This document shows positions 1-8,149 of a stretch of 61,261 nt of DNA, in pieces; positions within the stretch are counted from its first letter, which is position 1; the number at the start of each line of letters is the position of its first letter. The position numbers and the translations under genes are program-made. Below the pieces are notes generated by a model, which saw nothing but the letters and a program-made list of their open reading frames with translations, searched no databases and had not been told where the DNA came from. The DNA comes from DASYML01 sp036399835 (GTDB lineage Bacteria; Acidobacteriota; Blastocatellia; Pyrinomonadales; Pyrinomonadaceae): NCBI GenBank assembly GCA_036399835.1, contig DASWMI010000021.1:1-61261 (forward strand). The letters are read 5' to 3'.

Positions 1-795
1 CAGAATTACGAGCCGCTCGAATACATCATTATTGATGGCGGCTCAAAGGATGAGAGCGTCGAGATCATACGCCGCTACGAAGACCGCCTGGCCTACTGGG
101 TCAGCGAGAAGGACCGCGGGCAGGTCCACGCCATCAACAAGGGGCTGGAAAGAGCGACCGGCGAGATCGCCGCCTTCGTCAACAGCGACGATGTTTATCT
201 GCCCGGCACGCTCAACGCCGTGGCCGATTACTTCGAGCGTCATCCCCGTTGCGAGTGGGTCTGCGGCGATACCATCATGTTTGGCGAAGGACACGAGACG
301 GAGCTAATCCGCTCGGTCGTTCCCAGGTCAGCCGCGCATTGTCTCTCGTGGGCCTACAAGGCTCCGCAGCCCGGCCACTTCTGGAAACTGCCGCTGGTCC
401 AGAGCGGTTTTGACGAACGCTGGAACTACGATTTTGACCACGAGATGTACATACGCCTCCTGCTCGCCGGGCACAAATGCGAGTACATCCCGCTCCCTTT
501 CGCAGCCTATCGCCTGCATGCCCTGAGCAAAACGGTCGCGGAGAATCACAGGCAGCTTGAAGAGTTCGACCAGATTGCGGAGCACTACGAGGCGGAGTTG
601 CAGGGGGCTGACAGGCGCTGGTGTCGCGCGACGCGTTTCCTGCGCAAATCCTACGAGGCGAGCGAGGCCGGAAAGATTCAGGACGGAGCGCGCTGGCTGC
701 TGCGCGCTCTCGTCACGCACCCGGAAGGCTTGACCGAGAGGTCTTTCTGGGGCTGCCTCCGTCGCCTCTCAAAAACGGTCACAAGCAATTCTTGA
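1..795 (+). CDS. Glycosyltransferase family 2, 5'-truncated by window edge
   Basis: Family 2 (GT-A fold) glycosyltransferase, expected to add a sugar from a nucleotide-sugar donor to a lipid-linked glycan on the cytoplasmic side of the membrane. The frame is open from base 1 and ends in TGA at 793-795, giving 264 visible residues. The fragment starts just before the nucleotide-binding motif IDGGSKDES (fragment residues 11-19), and the metal-binding NSDD motif is at 61-64, followed by VYLPGT. In this family the first strand lies shortly before the DGGS motif, so probably only 15-30 residues are missing. The GTG at 220 would remove these motifs and is not the real start. No membrane segment is visible. 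A 148-base gap separates it from the next gene. Donor and acceptor cannot be told. Confidence 0.9.
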   Translation, partial: QNYEPLEYIIIDGGSKDESVEIIRRYEDRLAYWVSEKDRGQVHAINKGLERATGEIAAFVNSDDVYLPGTLNAVADYFERHPRCEWVCGDTIMFGEGHETELIRSVVPRSAAHCLSWAYKAPQPGHFWKLPLVQSGFDERWNYDFDHEMYIRLLLAGHKCEYIPLPFAAYRLHALSKTVAENHRQLEEFDQIAEHYEAELQGADRRWCRATRFLRKSYEASEAGKIQDGARWLLRALVTHPEGLTERSFWGCLRRLSKTVTSNS

Positions 796-943
796 ACGCA
801 TCAGTCCTCAAAGCGCCAATCAAGATAAAGGCAGTTCAGCTATTGACGCGTTCGCGCGTTAGACGATTGAGGAGCTTGGCTGCTAAACTGCTCTTTCATT
901 TTTCAGAGCCTTACGGAAGAATTTTCAGGAGATAAGAAGTTTC

Positions 944-1981
944 ATGTCAAAACAAACAAGAGTCTTAGTGACGGGCGCGGGCGGATTCATCGGCCATCAC
1001 CTCGTCAAGTATCTGGTCGAGCGCGGCTACTGGGTTCGCGGCGTCGATGTCAAAGAGCCTGAGTATGAGCCGACCTCTGCTCACGAGTTCGAGCTGCTGG
1101 ACCTGACGCGGCGCGAAAACTGTCTACAGGCGACACGCGAGATAGACGAGGTTTACGGTCTGGCCGCCAATATGGGCGGCATCGGCTTTATCGAGAATAA
1201 CAAGGCCGTCATCGTCCGCGATAACACGCTCATCAACATGCAGACCATAGAGGCCGCGCGCGAAAACGGCGTCAAGCGTTATCTCTACACTTCGAGCGCC
1301 TGCATCTATCCGGGCTATCTGCAAAAGGATGCCAACGTGACGCCCCTCAAAGAAGAGGACGCCTACCCTGCCGATGCCGAAGACGGCTACGGTTGGGAGA
1401 AGCTCTACATGGAGCGCGTCTGTCGTCACTACACGGAAGACTTCGGCCTCGAAACGCGCGTCGTCAGGTTTCACAATATCTTTGGACCACTCGGCACGTA
1501 TGACGGAGGGCGCGAGAAATCGCCCGCCGCGATGTGCCGCAAGATTGCGCTGGCGAAAGACGCTGACACCATAGAGGTCTGGGGCGACGGCGAGCAGACG
1601 CGCTCCTACTGCTACATAGACGATTGCGTCGAAGGCATCTATCGCCTCATGCGCAGCGATTACCGCGAGCCTTTGAATCTGGGCCAGGACCGCATGATCT
1701 CGATTAACGAGCTGGTTGACATCGTTTCAAAGATTGCCGGCAAGAAGATCGAGAAGCAGTATGACCTGACCAAGCCGCAGGGCGTGCGCGGACGCAACAG
1801 CGATAACACGCGTCTGCGTGAGGTGCTCAAATGGGAGCCGCAGATTTCGCTCGAAGACGGCCTTGAGCGTACCTATCACTGGATCGCCGGAGAACTGGGC
1901 AAAGCCGGTCGGCTCTCATCCGCAGAGCAACAGGTCCAGAAGCAAGAGCAGGCCGTCTCCCCGGCTGGCGCTGCCGTCTAA
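944..1981 (+). CDS. NAD-dependent epimerase, GDP-mannose 3,5-epimerase-like
   Basis: Extended short-chain dehydrogenase/reductase of 345 residues that most resembles GDP-mannose 3,5-epimerase, which converts GDP-D-mannose to GDP-L-galactose or GDP-L-gulose. The Rossmann glycine motif TGAGGFIG is at residues 10-17. The catalytic tyrosine and lysine are in YGWEK (149-153). Two further features typical of the plant epimerase are present: SSACIYP with Cys120, and GGREKSPAAMCRK with Lys192, matching the acid/base Cys and Lys of that enzyme. The ATG at 944 is preceded by AGGAGATAAGAAG, a good ribosome-binding site. The C-terminal tail from about residue 325 is Gln/Ala-rich and probably disordered. 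With the AlgD-like gene at 47955 it places GDP-mannose metabolism at both ends of the locus. The family is clear; the exact product is inferred from motifs only. Confidence 0.85.
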   Translation: MSKQTRVLVTGAGGFIGHHLVKYLVERGYWVRGVDVKEPEYEPTSAHEFELLDLTRRENCLQATREIDEVYGLAANMGGIGFIENNKAVIVRDNTLINMQTIEAARENGVKRYLYTSSACIYPGYLQKDANVTPLKEEDAYPADAEDGYGWEKLYMERVCRHYTEDFGLETRVVRFHNIFGPLGTYDGGREKSPAAMCRKIALAKDADTIEVWGDGEQTRSYCYIDDCVEGIYRLMRSDYREPLNLGQDRMISINELVDIVSKIAGKKIEKQYDLTKPQGVRGRNSDNTRLREVLKWEPQISLEDGLERTYHWIAGELGKAGRLSSAEQQVQKQEQAVSPAGAAV

Positions 1982-1983
1982 GA

Positions 1984-2109
1984 GCAGAGGACGAGCGAGG
2001 GCGAAAGCCTTGCGTGATAAAGAAAGCATGAAAGCTCAGCTTGCGTCGAAACGCTCAGCTTAAATAGCCACACTTTCATCCTTCAAGGCTTTCGCCCCTT
2101 GTCCTCTGC
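1984..2109. repeat. Inverted repeat between epimerase and GT2 genes
   Basis: Imperfect inverted repeat filling the gap after the epimerase stop. The left arm (1984-2012, starting GCAGAGGAC and ending AAAGCCTTG) pairs with the right arm (2084-2109, starting CAAGGCTTT and ending GTCCTCTGC). Inside it, ATGAAAG near 2028 can pair with CTTTCAT near 2073. No oligo-T tract follows, so it is not a standard terminator. It belongs to the pattern of inverted repeats at gene ends seen throughout this locus. Confidence 0.75.
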
Positions 2110-2170
2110 CATCAAATCCAAGCTATCCTCCGTAGTGCAAAATTCCAGCCCACAGCCAGACCAGCATCGA

Positions 2171-3169
2171 ATGAGCATCAGCGTCGTCGTGCCCGTGCGC
2201 AACGAAGAGGACTCGATACATGCGCTGCTGGACGCGCTGCTGGCCCAAACGCGCCCACCCGATGAGATTGTCCTGACCGACGGCGGCTCGACCGATTCGA
2301 CCATCGCCATGATCGAATCCTTTATAGAGCTTCGAGACGCACGGGTGCGTCTTATTCGCGCGGGCGCGGCCCTGCCCGGACGCGGGCGCAATCTGGCCGC
2401 CGCCGAAGCCCTTTGCGAGTGGCTGGCTTTTACGGATGCCGGAAACCATCCGGCGGAAAACTGGCTCGCGGCTCTGGTCCAGTGCGCGGAAAACGAAAAC
2501 GCCGATGTCGTTTACGGAGCATGGGAGCCTGTCACGGACACTCTTTTTGAAGAGTGCGCGGCCATCGCCTATGTCCCGCCGCCCATCTTGATTGAAGGAG
2601 ACTGGATACGCCCTCCGGCCATCGTCTCCGCGCTCATGCGTAGAGAGGTCTGGCGCGCGGCGGGCGGCTTTCCAGAGCATCTACGCTCTGCCGAAGACCT
2701 GCTCTTTATGAAGAGGGTCGAGGAGGCGGGCTTTCGCATCGCCCGTGCGCCGCGCGCCCTCGTCCGCTGGCACGTCCAGCCGACCTTCTGGCGCACCTTC
2801 CGGCGCTTCGTCTCTTATTCACGCCACAACATTCTCGCGGGATTGTGGACCAGATGGCAGGCGGCGATCTTCAGACGCTACGCGTTGCTGCTGGTCCTCT
2901 CCGCGCCCGCGCTGTGGCTCGGCCCGCGCTGGCTCTTAGCCATCGCCGCGCTCTGGCTCATCTTGCTCGCGGCCCGCGCTGTGGTTGCGCTCAGGCGCAA
3001 TCGCAGGGCTTTCCCTGCCAGCCCCTGGCGCAACGCTTTACGCTTGCTGTTGCTCGTACCCTTGATTGCCACGCTCGATGCGGCGGCGCTCGTCGGCACG
3101 CTTGACTGGCTCTTGAAAGACAAGCTGCATCTGTCGGGCGAGGCTCTGGGAGTCGGCAATGGCGCTTAA
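2171..3169 (+). CDS. Glycosyltransferase family 2 with C-terminal membrane segments
   Basis: GT2 enzyme of 332 residues. It begins with the first strand SISVVVPVRNEE, has DGGSTDST at residues 37-44, a DAG motif in AFTDAGNHP near residue 95, and a downstream SAEDLLFMKR region that matches the family's ED motif. The last ~90 residues carry two hydrophobic stretches (about 230-275 and 290-315), so the catalytic domain is probably anchored at the inner membrane. The ATG at 2171 is preferred. A longer frame from a TTG at 2099 exists, but that codon lies in the right arm of the inverted repeat and would only add a non-conserved leader. The 3' end overlaps the next glycosyltransferase by 11 bases, which suggests translational coupling. 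The sugar specificity is unknown. Confidence 0.88.
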   Translation: MSISVVVPVRNEEDSIHALLDALLAQTRPPDEIVLTDGGSTDSTIAMIESFIELRDARVRLIRAGAALPGRGRNLAAAEALCEWLAFTDAGNHPAENWLAALVQCAENENADVVYGAWEPVTDTLFEECAAIAYVPPPILIEGDWIRPPAIVSALMRREVWRAAGGFPEHLRSAEDLLFMKRVEEAGFRIARAPRALVRWHVQPTFWRTFRRFVSYSRHNILAGLWTRWQAAIFRRYALLLVLSAPALWLGPRWLLAIAALWLILLAARAVVALRRNRRAFPASPWRNALRLLLLVPLIATLDAAALVGTLDWLLKDKLHLSGEALGVGNGA

Positions 3170-4415
3170 AGACAGGCGCGTGCTCTTCATCTCCTATAAC
3201 GGGATGCTCGACCCGCTGGGCCAGAGCCAGGTCATCCCTTATCTGCGCGAATTGAGCAAGGAGGGCGTGCGCTTTACGCTCTTGAGCTTTGAGCGAGACG
3301 CGGCCTTCGAGCCTGCGGGCCGCACGCGTTGCGAGATTTTGAAAGAGCAGTTGGCCCGCGACCGGATTGAATGGCACTGGCTGCGTTATCATCGTCGGCC
3401 TTCGCTGCCCGCCACCGCTTACGACGTGATGGCGGGCCTGCGGTATGCGCAAAGACTGGCCCGGCGCAACTCCATAGAGTTGGTCCACGCGCGCAGCCAC
3501 ATCCCCGCGACGATAGCTCTCGGCCTCAAAAAGCGTTTTAAGCTCAAGATGATTTTTGACGTGCGCGGGCTGATGGCTGAAGAGTATGTGGACGCGGGCC
3601 ACTGGCGCGAGGGCAGCGTCCCCTATCGCCTGACCAAGCGGATGGAGCGGCGCGCTTTTCGAGCTGCCGATGGCGTGGTCACTTTAACCGAGAGCATCTG
3701 GCCGATTATTAAAGAGTGGGACGGGCTGCGCGGTCGCACACTCGGCCACCAGGTCATCCCCTGCTGCACGGACCTTGAACTCTTCAAGTTTGACTCGGCA
3801 TCGCGCGAGCAACGTCGCTCGGAGCTGAAACTTCAAGATAGCTTCGTCCTCGTCTACAGCGGCTCCATCGGCGGCTGGTACTTGACCGAAGAGATGGCGG
3901 ACTTTTTCGCCGCGCTCTTAAGAGAGCGCACGGACGCGCATTTCCTGTGGCTCACAACAACCGCCCGCGAGCCTCTCGACAGGATGATGCGCGAGCGCCG
4001 GGTAGACCCTGCGCGTTACACTGTGCACGCCGCCAGCTCAAGCGATGTGCCCTCGTATCTGTCAGCGAGCGACGCGGGCATAGCTTTTATCAAGCCGTGC
4101 TTTTCAAAGCTCGCCTCCTCGCCGACAAAGAACGCGGAATACCTGGCTTGCGGTCTGCCGCTCTTGCTCAACGCGGGCGTCGGAGATTCGGACCTGCTCG
4201 TCACACGCGAAGGCGTCGGCGCGCTGGTCCGGCAGTTTAATGATGAAGAGTACGCGAAAGCTGCCGCGCTGTTGATGAAATTTCAGGAGAACCTCAATGC
4301 CACGCGCCGCCGCACACGAGACGTGGCCGAAAGGCTCTTCGATGTCCGCAGCGTGGGCCGCGAGCGTTACGCGCAATTATATGAGGAAGTCCTGAGTCTG
4401 GAGTCTGGAGTCTAG
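3159..4415 (+). CDS. Glycosyltransferase family 4
   Basis: GT-B glycosyltransferase of 418 residues, expected to be cytoplasmic or membrane-associated. The N-terminal domain has the GT4-like YNGMLDPLGQSQVIPYLREL segment, with a Rossmann-like strand RVLFISYN. The C-terminal domain has an LVYSGSIGGWY strand, and SPTKNAEYLACGLPLLLN corresponds to the donor-binding acidic region of GT4 enzymes. The ATG lies inside the end of the preceding GT2 gene (11-base overlap). The last residues (about SLESGV) and the TAG stop at 4413-4415 are encoded by the left arm of a perfect 20-bp inverted repeat, so the natural C-terminus seems to have been extended or replaced by repeat sequence. Substrate unknown. 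Confidence 0.88.
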   Translation: MALKDRRVLFISYNGMLDPLGQSQVIPYLRELSKEGVRFTLLSFERDAAFEPAGRTRCEILKEQLARDRIEWHWLRYHRRPSLPATAYDVMAGLRYAQRLARRNSIELVHARSHIPATIALGLKKRFKLKMIFDVRGLMAEEYVDAGHWREGSVPYRLTKRMERRAFRAADGVVTLTESIWPIIKEWDGLRGRTLGHQVIPCCTDLELFKFDSASREQRRSELKLQDSFVLVYSGSIGGWYLTEEMADFFAALLRERTDAHFLWLTTTAREPLDRMMRERRVDPARYTVHAASSSDVPSYLSASDAGIAFIKPCFSKLASSPTKNAEYLACGLPLLLNAGVGDSDLLVTREGVGALVRQFNDEEYAKAAALLMKFQENLNATRRRTRDVAERLFDVRSVGRERYAQLYEEVLSLESGV

Positions 4416-4474
4416 GAGTCGAAGGCACGAAGCCAAATCTTTTTTTTTGCTTTTGACTCCTAGACTCCAGACTC
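4392..4474. repeat. Perfect 20-bp inverted repeat containing a stop codon
   Basis: The arm GAGTCTGGAGTCTAGGAGTC (4401-4420) is the exact reverse complement of 4455-4474. The left arm is preceded by one more partial copy of the GAGTCTGG unit (4394-4401). The loop of 34 bases includes an A/T-rich T tract (about 4440-4448). The upstream GT4 gene ends inside the left arm. A related sequence, again with an upstream stop codon inside it, occurs near 18991-19079. Confidence 0.85.
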
Positions 4475-4493
4475 TTCGGACTCTCAGACTCTG

Positions 4494-5618
4494 ATGAACG
4501 TTCTGGCGTTAGCGTCATATCCTGTGGAAGCTGCTGCGACGCGCTACAGGCTCGAACAGTTTGTCGGGCCTTTGGCCGAGCGCGGCATCAGGCTCAAGGT
4601 GCGCCCGTTTCTTGACTCGCGCCTCTTCGCTTCGCTTTACAAGCGGGGGAAGCTGCCGCGCACGGCGCTAGGGCTTGGCTGGTCCGGTCTGAGAAGGCTA
4701 GGTGATGTGCTGGATGTGCGCGGGGCGGATGTCGTGTTGGTCCAGCGCGAGGCGATGATGTTCGGGCCGCCCGTAATCGAATGGCTGGCGACGAGATTGA
4801 TGGGTCGCCCGATGATTCTTGATTTGGATGATGCAACGTATATCTCCTATACTAGCCCCACGTATGGACGTTTGGGGAGCGCGCTCAAGTGGTTTAGTAA
4901 AACCAACGACCTGATACGCTGGTCCAGCGTCGTGACCTGCGGCAATCGCTCCATCGCGGAATATGTCGAAGGACTCGGAGGCCGCGCGCGGATAATCCCG
5001 ACGGTTGTGGATACGGAGCTTTTCAGACCGCGCTCGCCTCTGATTGAAAATGACCCGCCGGTGATTGGCTGGGTCGGGACGCATTCGACCTTCCCCTATC
5101 TGGAAATGGTCTTTCCGGCGCTCAGGGAGTTGGCACGCGAGCATCGCTTTCGTCTCAAGGTGGTCGGCGCGGGGCGCGAGCATCTGGACCTGCCGGGCGT
5201 GGAGGTCCAGAGCCTCGACTGGGATTTGAACAGAGAGATAGAGGACTTTCAATCCTTCGACATCGGCCTCTATCCGATTGACGTGAGCACGTATGCCAAC
5301 TGGGCCGCGGGCAAATCGGGCTTTAAGGCCATACAGTATATGGCGGTCGGCATCCCTTACGTCGTGACGCCCATCGCCGCCTGCGCAGAGATAGGCGAGG
5401 AAGGCTTGACACATCTCTCAGCCTCGACGCCGGACCAGTGGCGAGAGCATCTCTCCGCGCTGCTCTCGGATAAAGAGCGGCGGCGGCAGATGGGAGCTGC
5501 CGGACGCCTTCACGCGCTGGAGCATTACACGGTCGCTGCGCAGGCCGATAAGCTGGCGCGGGCGTTGCGCGAAGCGGCGGGGCTAAGCGAGCAAGAGGAA
5601 GTGAGCAGTCAGCAATAA
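4494..5618 (+). CDS. Glycosyltransferase family 4
   Basis: GT-B enzyme of 374 residues. The N-terminus MNVLALASYPVEAAATRYR is typical of group 1 transferases that sort sugars onto undecaprenyl-linked glycans. The mid-protein motif DLDDATY (about residues 105-111) and the strand VIGWVGTHSTFPYL (about residues 187-200) begin the C-terminal nucleotide-binding domain. KAIQYMAVGIPYVVTP supplies the donor-binding loop. It is 78 bases after the previous GT4 gene, separated only by the inverted repeat. The last residues (EEVSSQQ) and the TAA at 5616-5618 fall in a low-complexity CAGTCAGCAATAAGCAG stretch that is part of another inverted repeat. Specificity unknown. Confidence 0.87.
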   Translation: MNVLALASYPVEAAATRYRLEQFVGPLAERGIRLKVRPFLDSRLFASLYKRGKLPRTALGLGWSGLRRLGDVLDVRGADVVLVQREAMMFGPPVIEWLATRLMGRPMILDLDDATYISYTSPTYGRLGSALKWFSKTNDLIRWSSVVTCGNRSIAEYVEGLGGRARIIPTVVDTELFRPRSPLIENDPPVIGWVGTHSTFPYLEMVFPALRELAREHRFRLKVVGAGREHLDLPGVEVQSLDWDLNREIEDFQSFDIGLYPIDVSTYANWAAGKSGFKAIQYMAVGIPYVVTPIAACAEIGEEGLTHLSASTPDQWREHLSALLSDKERRRQMGAAGRLHALEHYTVAAQADKLARALREAAGLSEQEEVSSQQ

Positions 5619-5681
5619 GCAGTAAAGAAGCAAAGCTGATGACAGATGACCGATAACTTTATCTTGCCCGCTGTTCACTTC
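5598..5681. repeat. Inverted repeat at the end of a GT4 gene
   Basis: GAAGTGAGCAG (5598-5608) pairs with CTGTTCACTTC (5671-5681) with one mismatch. Between them is the CAGTCAGCAATAAGCAGTAAAG low-complexity stretch that carries the stop codon of the upstream gene. It is the third case in the first 6 kb of an inverted repeat directly at a gene end. Confidence 0.6.
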
Positions 5682-5719
5682 GGAGACGCTGGAAGTTGGA
5701 AGTACAGAGAAAAGAGTTG

Positions 5720-6520
5720 ATGATTGAGGAGCAGACGGCCTTTGAAGCTCTCGCCGCAGGGCCGGAGGAGAGCCGCGCGCGGGCCGCGCCGCCGCGTGGC
5801 TTGATGATGCGTCTCAGGCTCTTGATGCTGGCAGTCGTGGCGCTGCTTCCGTCTTTCCTCAAGCGTCCGCTGTATCGTCTCTTCTTCGGCTACCGGATAG
5901 GCAAGCGCGTCCATATCGGCCTCAGCATCATAGATGCCAAAGAGTGTACGATTGAAGATGACGTGTGCATCGGCAGCCTGAACATCTTCATCGGGATTAA
6001 AAAGCTGAGCCTCGGGGACCACGTGCGGATAGGGCATCTGAACATCATACGCGGCGGCGATGAAGTGCGTCTGGCGCGTTACAGCGAGTTGATACGGATG
6101 AACGAGATCAACTCGATTCCAGACCCGGATGTGGTCAACCCTGTCGAGCCGCGGTTTCTGCTCGGCGCGGGCAGCATCATCACCACGGGCCATAAGATAG
6201 ACTTTACGGACCGCGTAGAGATCGGAGACCGGACCATTTTGGGCGGGCGCAACTCATCTCTCTGGACGCATAACCGGCAGCGCACGCGCCCCATAGAGAT
6301 CGGTTCGCTCGCTTATATCGGGTCGGAGATTCGGATTGCTCCGGGCGGCTCGATACCCTCGCGCTGCATCGTCGGCATCGGCTCTGTGATTACCAAACAG
6401 CTCAAGGGCGAACATTGTTTGATCGCAGGCGTGCCTGCCAGAGTCATCAAGGAGTTGACAGAAGAGGACAAGTTTTTGATCGAGCGCAAGACGCGTCCCG
6501 ATCTGCCGGAGGACATTTAA
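5720..6520 (+). CDS. Membrane-anchored hexapeptide-repeat acyltransferase
   Basis: Left-handed beta-helix (LbH) protein of 266 residues, probably an O- or N-acetyltransferase that decorates a sugar of the glycan. A hydrophobic segment MLAVVALLPSFL near residues 35-47 could act as an anchor. From about residue 55 the chain shows the repeated [IV]-G-x(4) pattern of hexapeptide coils (IGKRVHIG, IEDDVCIGS, LGDHVRIGH). It ends with the typical IAGVPARVIKE closing segment of these transferases. The ATG at 5720 is chosen over an in-frame TTG at 5696, whose extra codons derive from the repeat-rich spacer. A catalytic histidine may be in TTGHKID (about residue 155) or LWTHNRQ, but I cannot settle which. 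The acceptor is unknown. Confidence 0.82.
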   Translation: MIEEQTAFEALAAGPEESRARAAPPRGLMMRLRLLMLAVVALLPSFLKRPLYRLFFGYRIGKRVHIGLSIIDAKECTIEDDVCIGSLNIFIGIKKLSLGDHVRIGHLNIIRGGDEVRLARYSELIRMNEINSIPDPDVVNPVEPRFLLGAGSIITTGHKIDFTDRVEIGDRTILGGRNSSLWTHNRQRTRPIEIGSLAYIGSEIRIAPGGSIPSRCIVGIGSVITKQLKGEHCLIAGVPARVIKELTEEDKFLIERKTRPDLPEDI

Positions 6521-6608
6521 GGGATGAAGGATGAAGACGGAGCGATGAAGAGTTGATTCGTCGAAGCATTGATTTATTGGTCCAGTAAGACAATGAATTA
6601 ATCTTTCG

Positions 6609-8096
6609 ATGAGTCAAGCGAGTCAATTCTTCAATCCTCTGCCATCCTTCATCGCTTCTACCTTTATCCTTATTATGAACGGGCTGTTAACATTTCTCTC
6701 GCTGGCACTCTGCGCGGCTATTCTCTTGCTCCTACCGTCGGAGGGGCCGACGGCCATTCTGGTGTGCGTTCCCGCAGCCGTCTTGACTCTCCTTTTGCTC
6801 TCGCAGGTCGGCGGGGAAGGCCAGTTTCTGACGCATCTCTTTGTGGGCGGGCTGCTGCTGAGGATGGTTCTCGGCACGGTCATCTACATCTTTAACTTGC
6901 AGGATTTCTTCGGCGGCGACGCGCTGACTTACGATTTCTTCGGCGATGCTTTAATCAGAGCCTGGGACGGCGACAGGTTCTACCAGACGCTGGTGGATAT
7001 GTACACGGGAGGGAGCGGCGGCGGCGGTTGGGGCATGCTCTATCTGGTCGCCGGAGTCTACAGGCTGATCGGGCGCAATATGCTCGCCATACAGTTTGTC
7101 AACGCGGTGGTCGGCGCGGCCACCGCGCCCATCATTTATTACATCTCGCATCACATCTTCGGCAACACCAGGGTAGCACGCATCGCCGCGCTCTTTACGG
7201 CCTTTTTCCCCTCGCTCATTCTCTGGTCGTCGCAGGGTTTGAAGGATGGACCAATCGTTTTCCTGCTGGCCCTCTCGACGCTCGCTACCTTAAAGCTCGG
7301 AGAAAAGCTGAACTTAAAATATCTGGTCGTGCTCATCTTCTCGCTGCTGGCCCTCTTCAGCATGCGTTTCTATATCTTTTATCTGATGGCGGCGGCCATC
7401 GGCGGCGCTTTCGTCATCGGTATGCGTCCGATGACGGCGCAGAGCTTCGTCCGGCAGTTCCTTATTATCATCGCCATCGGGCTGGCCTTCACTTATTTCG
7501 GGATGACGCGTTTTGCCAGCACGCAGATAGAGAATTACGGAAATCTTGAGGCGGTCCAGCGCAGCCGCCTCGACGCGGCGCAGACTGGAAAATCGGGCTT
7601 TGCCAAAGAGGCGGACGTTTCGACAGCTTCGGGAGCGCTCAGCGCGATTCCGGTCGGGATGACCTATCTACTGTTTGCTCCATTCCCCTGGCAACTGGCT
7701 TCGCTCAGGCAAAGCATCACGCTGCCTGAGATGATTGTCTGGTGGCTTTCATTCCCGCTGCTCATCCTCGGTCTCTGGTTTACCATCAAATATCGGCTGC
7801 GGCAGGTCTCTCCGATTCTGCTGTTTACGAGCATGCTGACCTTTGCTTACTCACTCTTCCAGGGCAACGTGGGCACGGCCTATCGCCAGCGCTCGCAGCT
7901 CCTTATCTTCTACTTTATCTTTATCGCGGTCGGGTACGTCCTCTTTATGGAGAAGCGTGAAGATAAAAAGAGACGGCAGGCTCTGGCCTTGCAGGAACAG
8001 AAGGACAGGCTGCTGGCAGTGCGTGGGCTGCGCACCAGGACACAGACGCTGGTTGTCGAAGACGAGACCGGAAGAGAGAAGGCCGGAGTCAGTTAA
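6609..8096 (+). CDS. Polytopic membrane protein, GT-C-like
   Basis: Integral membrane protein of 495 residues with about ten hydrophobic segments and a charged cytoplasmic tail (EKREDKKRRQ and beyond). After the second or third segment it has FFGGDALTYDFFGDAL, an acidic loop placed like the catalytic loop of GT-C enzymes (GT39/ArnT-like), which use polyprenyl-phosphate sugars at the outer face of the membrane. That similarity is in layout only, so polymerase or GT-C transferase are both possible. The N-terminus is uncertain: ATG 6609 or ATG 6675 (MNGLLTFLSL), neither with a clear ribosome-binding site. The first 20 codons overlap a CCATCCTTCATCGC stretch that echoes GGATGAAGGATGAAG in the preceding spacer. 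It resembles the gene at 9670 in layout. Confidence 0.75.
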   Translation: MSQASQFFNPLPSFIASTFILIMNGLLTFLSLALCAAILLLLPSEGPTAILVCVPAAVLTLLLLSQVGGEGQFLTHLFVGGLLLRMVLGTVIYIFNLQDFFGGDALTYDFFGDALIRAWDGDRFYQTLVDMYTGGSGGGGWGMLYLVAGVYRLIGRNMLAIQFVNAVVGAATAPIIYYISHHIFGNTRVARIAALFTAFFPSLILWSSQGLKDGPIVFLLALSTLATLKLGEKLNLKYLVVLIFSLLALFSMRFYIFYLMAAAIGGAFVIGMRPMTAQSFVRQFLIIIAIGLAFTYFGMTRFASTQIENYGNLEAVQRSRLDAAQTGKSGFAKEADVSTASGALSAIPVGMTYLLFAPFPWQLASLRQSITLPEMIVWWLSFPLLILGLWFTIKYRLRQVSPILLFTSMLTFAYSLFQGNVGTAYRQRSQLLIFYFIFIAVGYVLFMEKREDKKRRQALALQEQKDRLLAVRGLRTRTQTLVVEDETGREKAGVS

Positions 8097-8149
8097 ACCC
8101 GCCCGCGCAAGTTATGGAGCTTCGTAAAGCTCCACACTGGCCCAAAGCT

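Noticed and set aside
7601..7620. Possible frameshift in the GT-C-like gene at 6609, because a second frame (7028-7549) is open
   Set aside because: The main frame runs without a break and keeps hydrophobic segments throughout; the second frame is a shadow.
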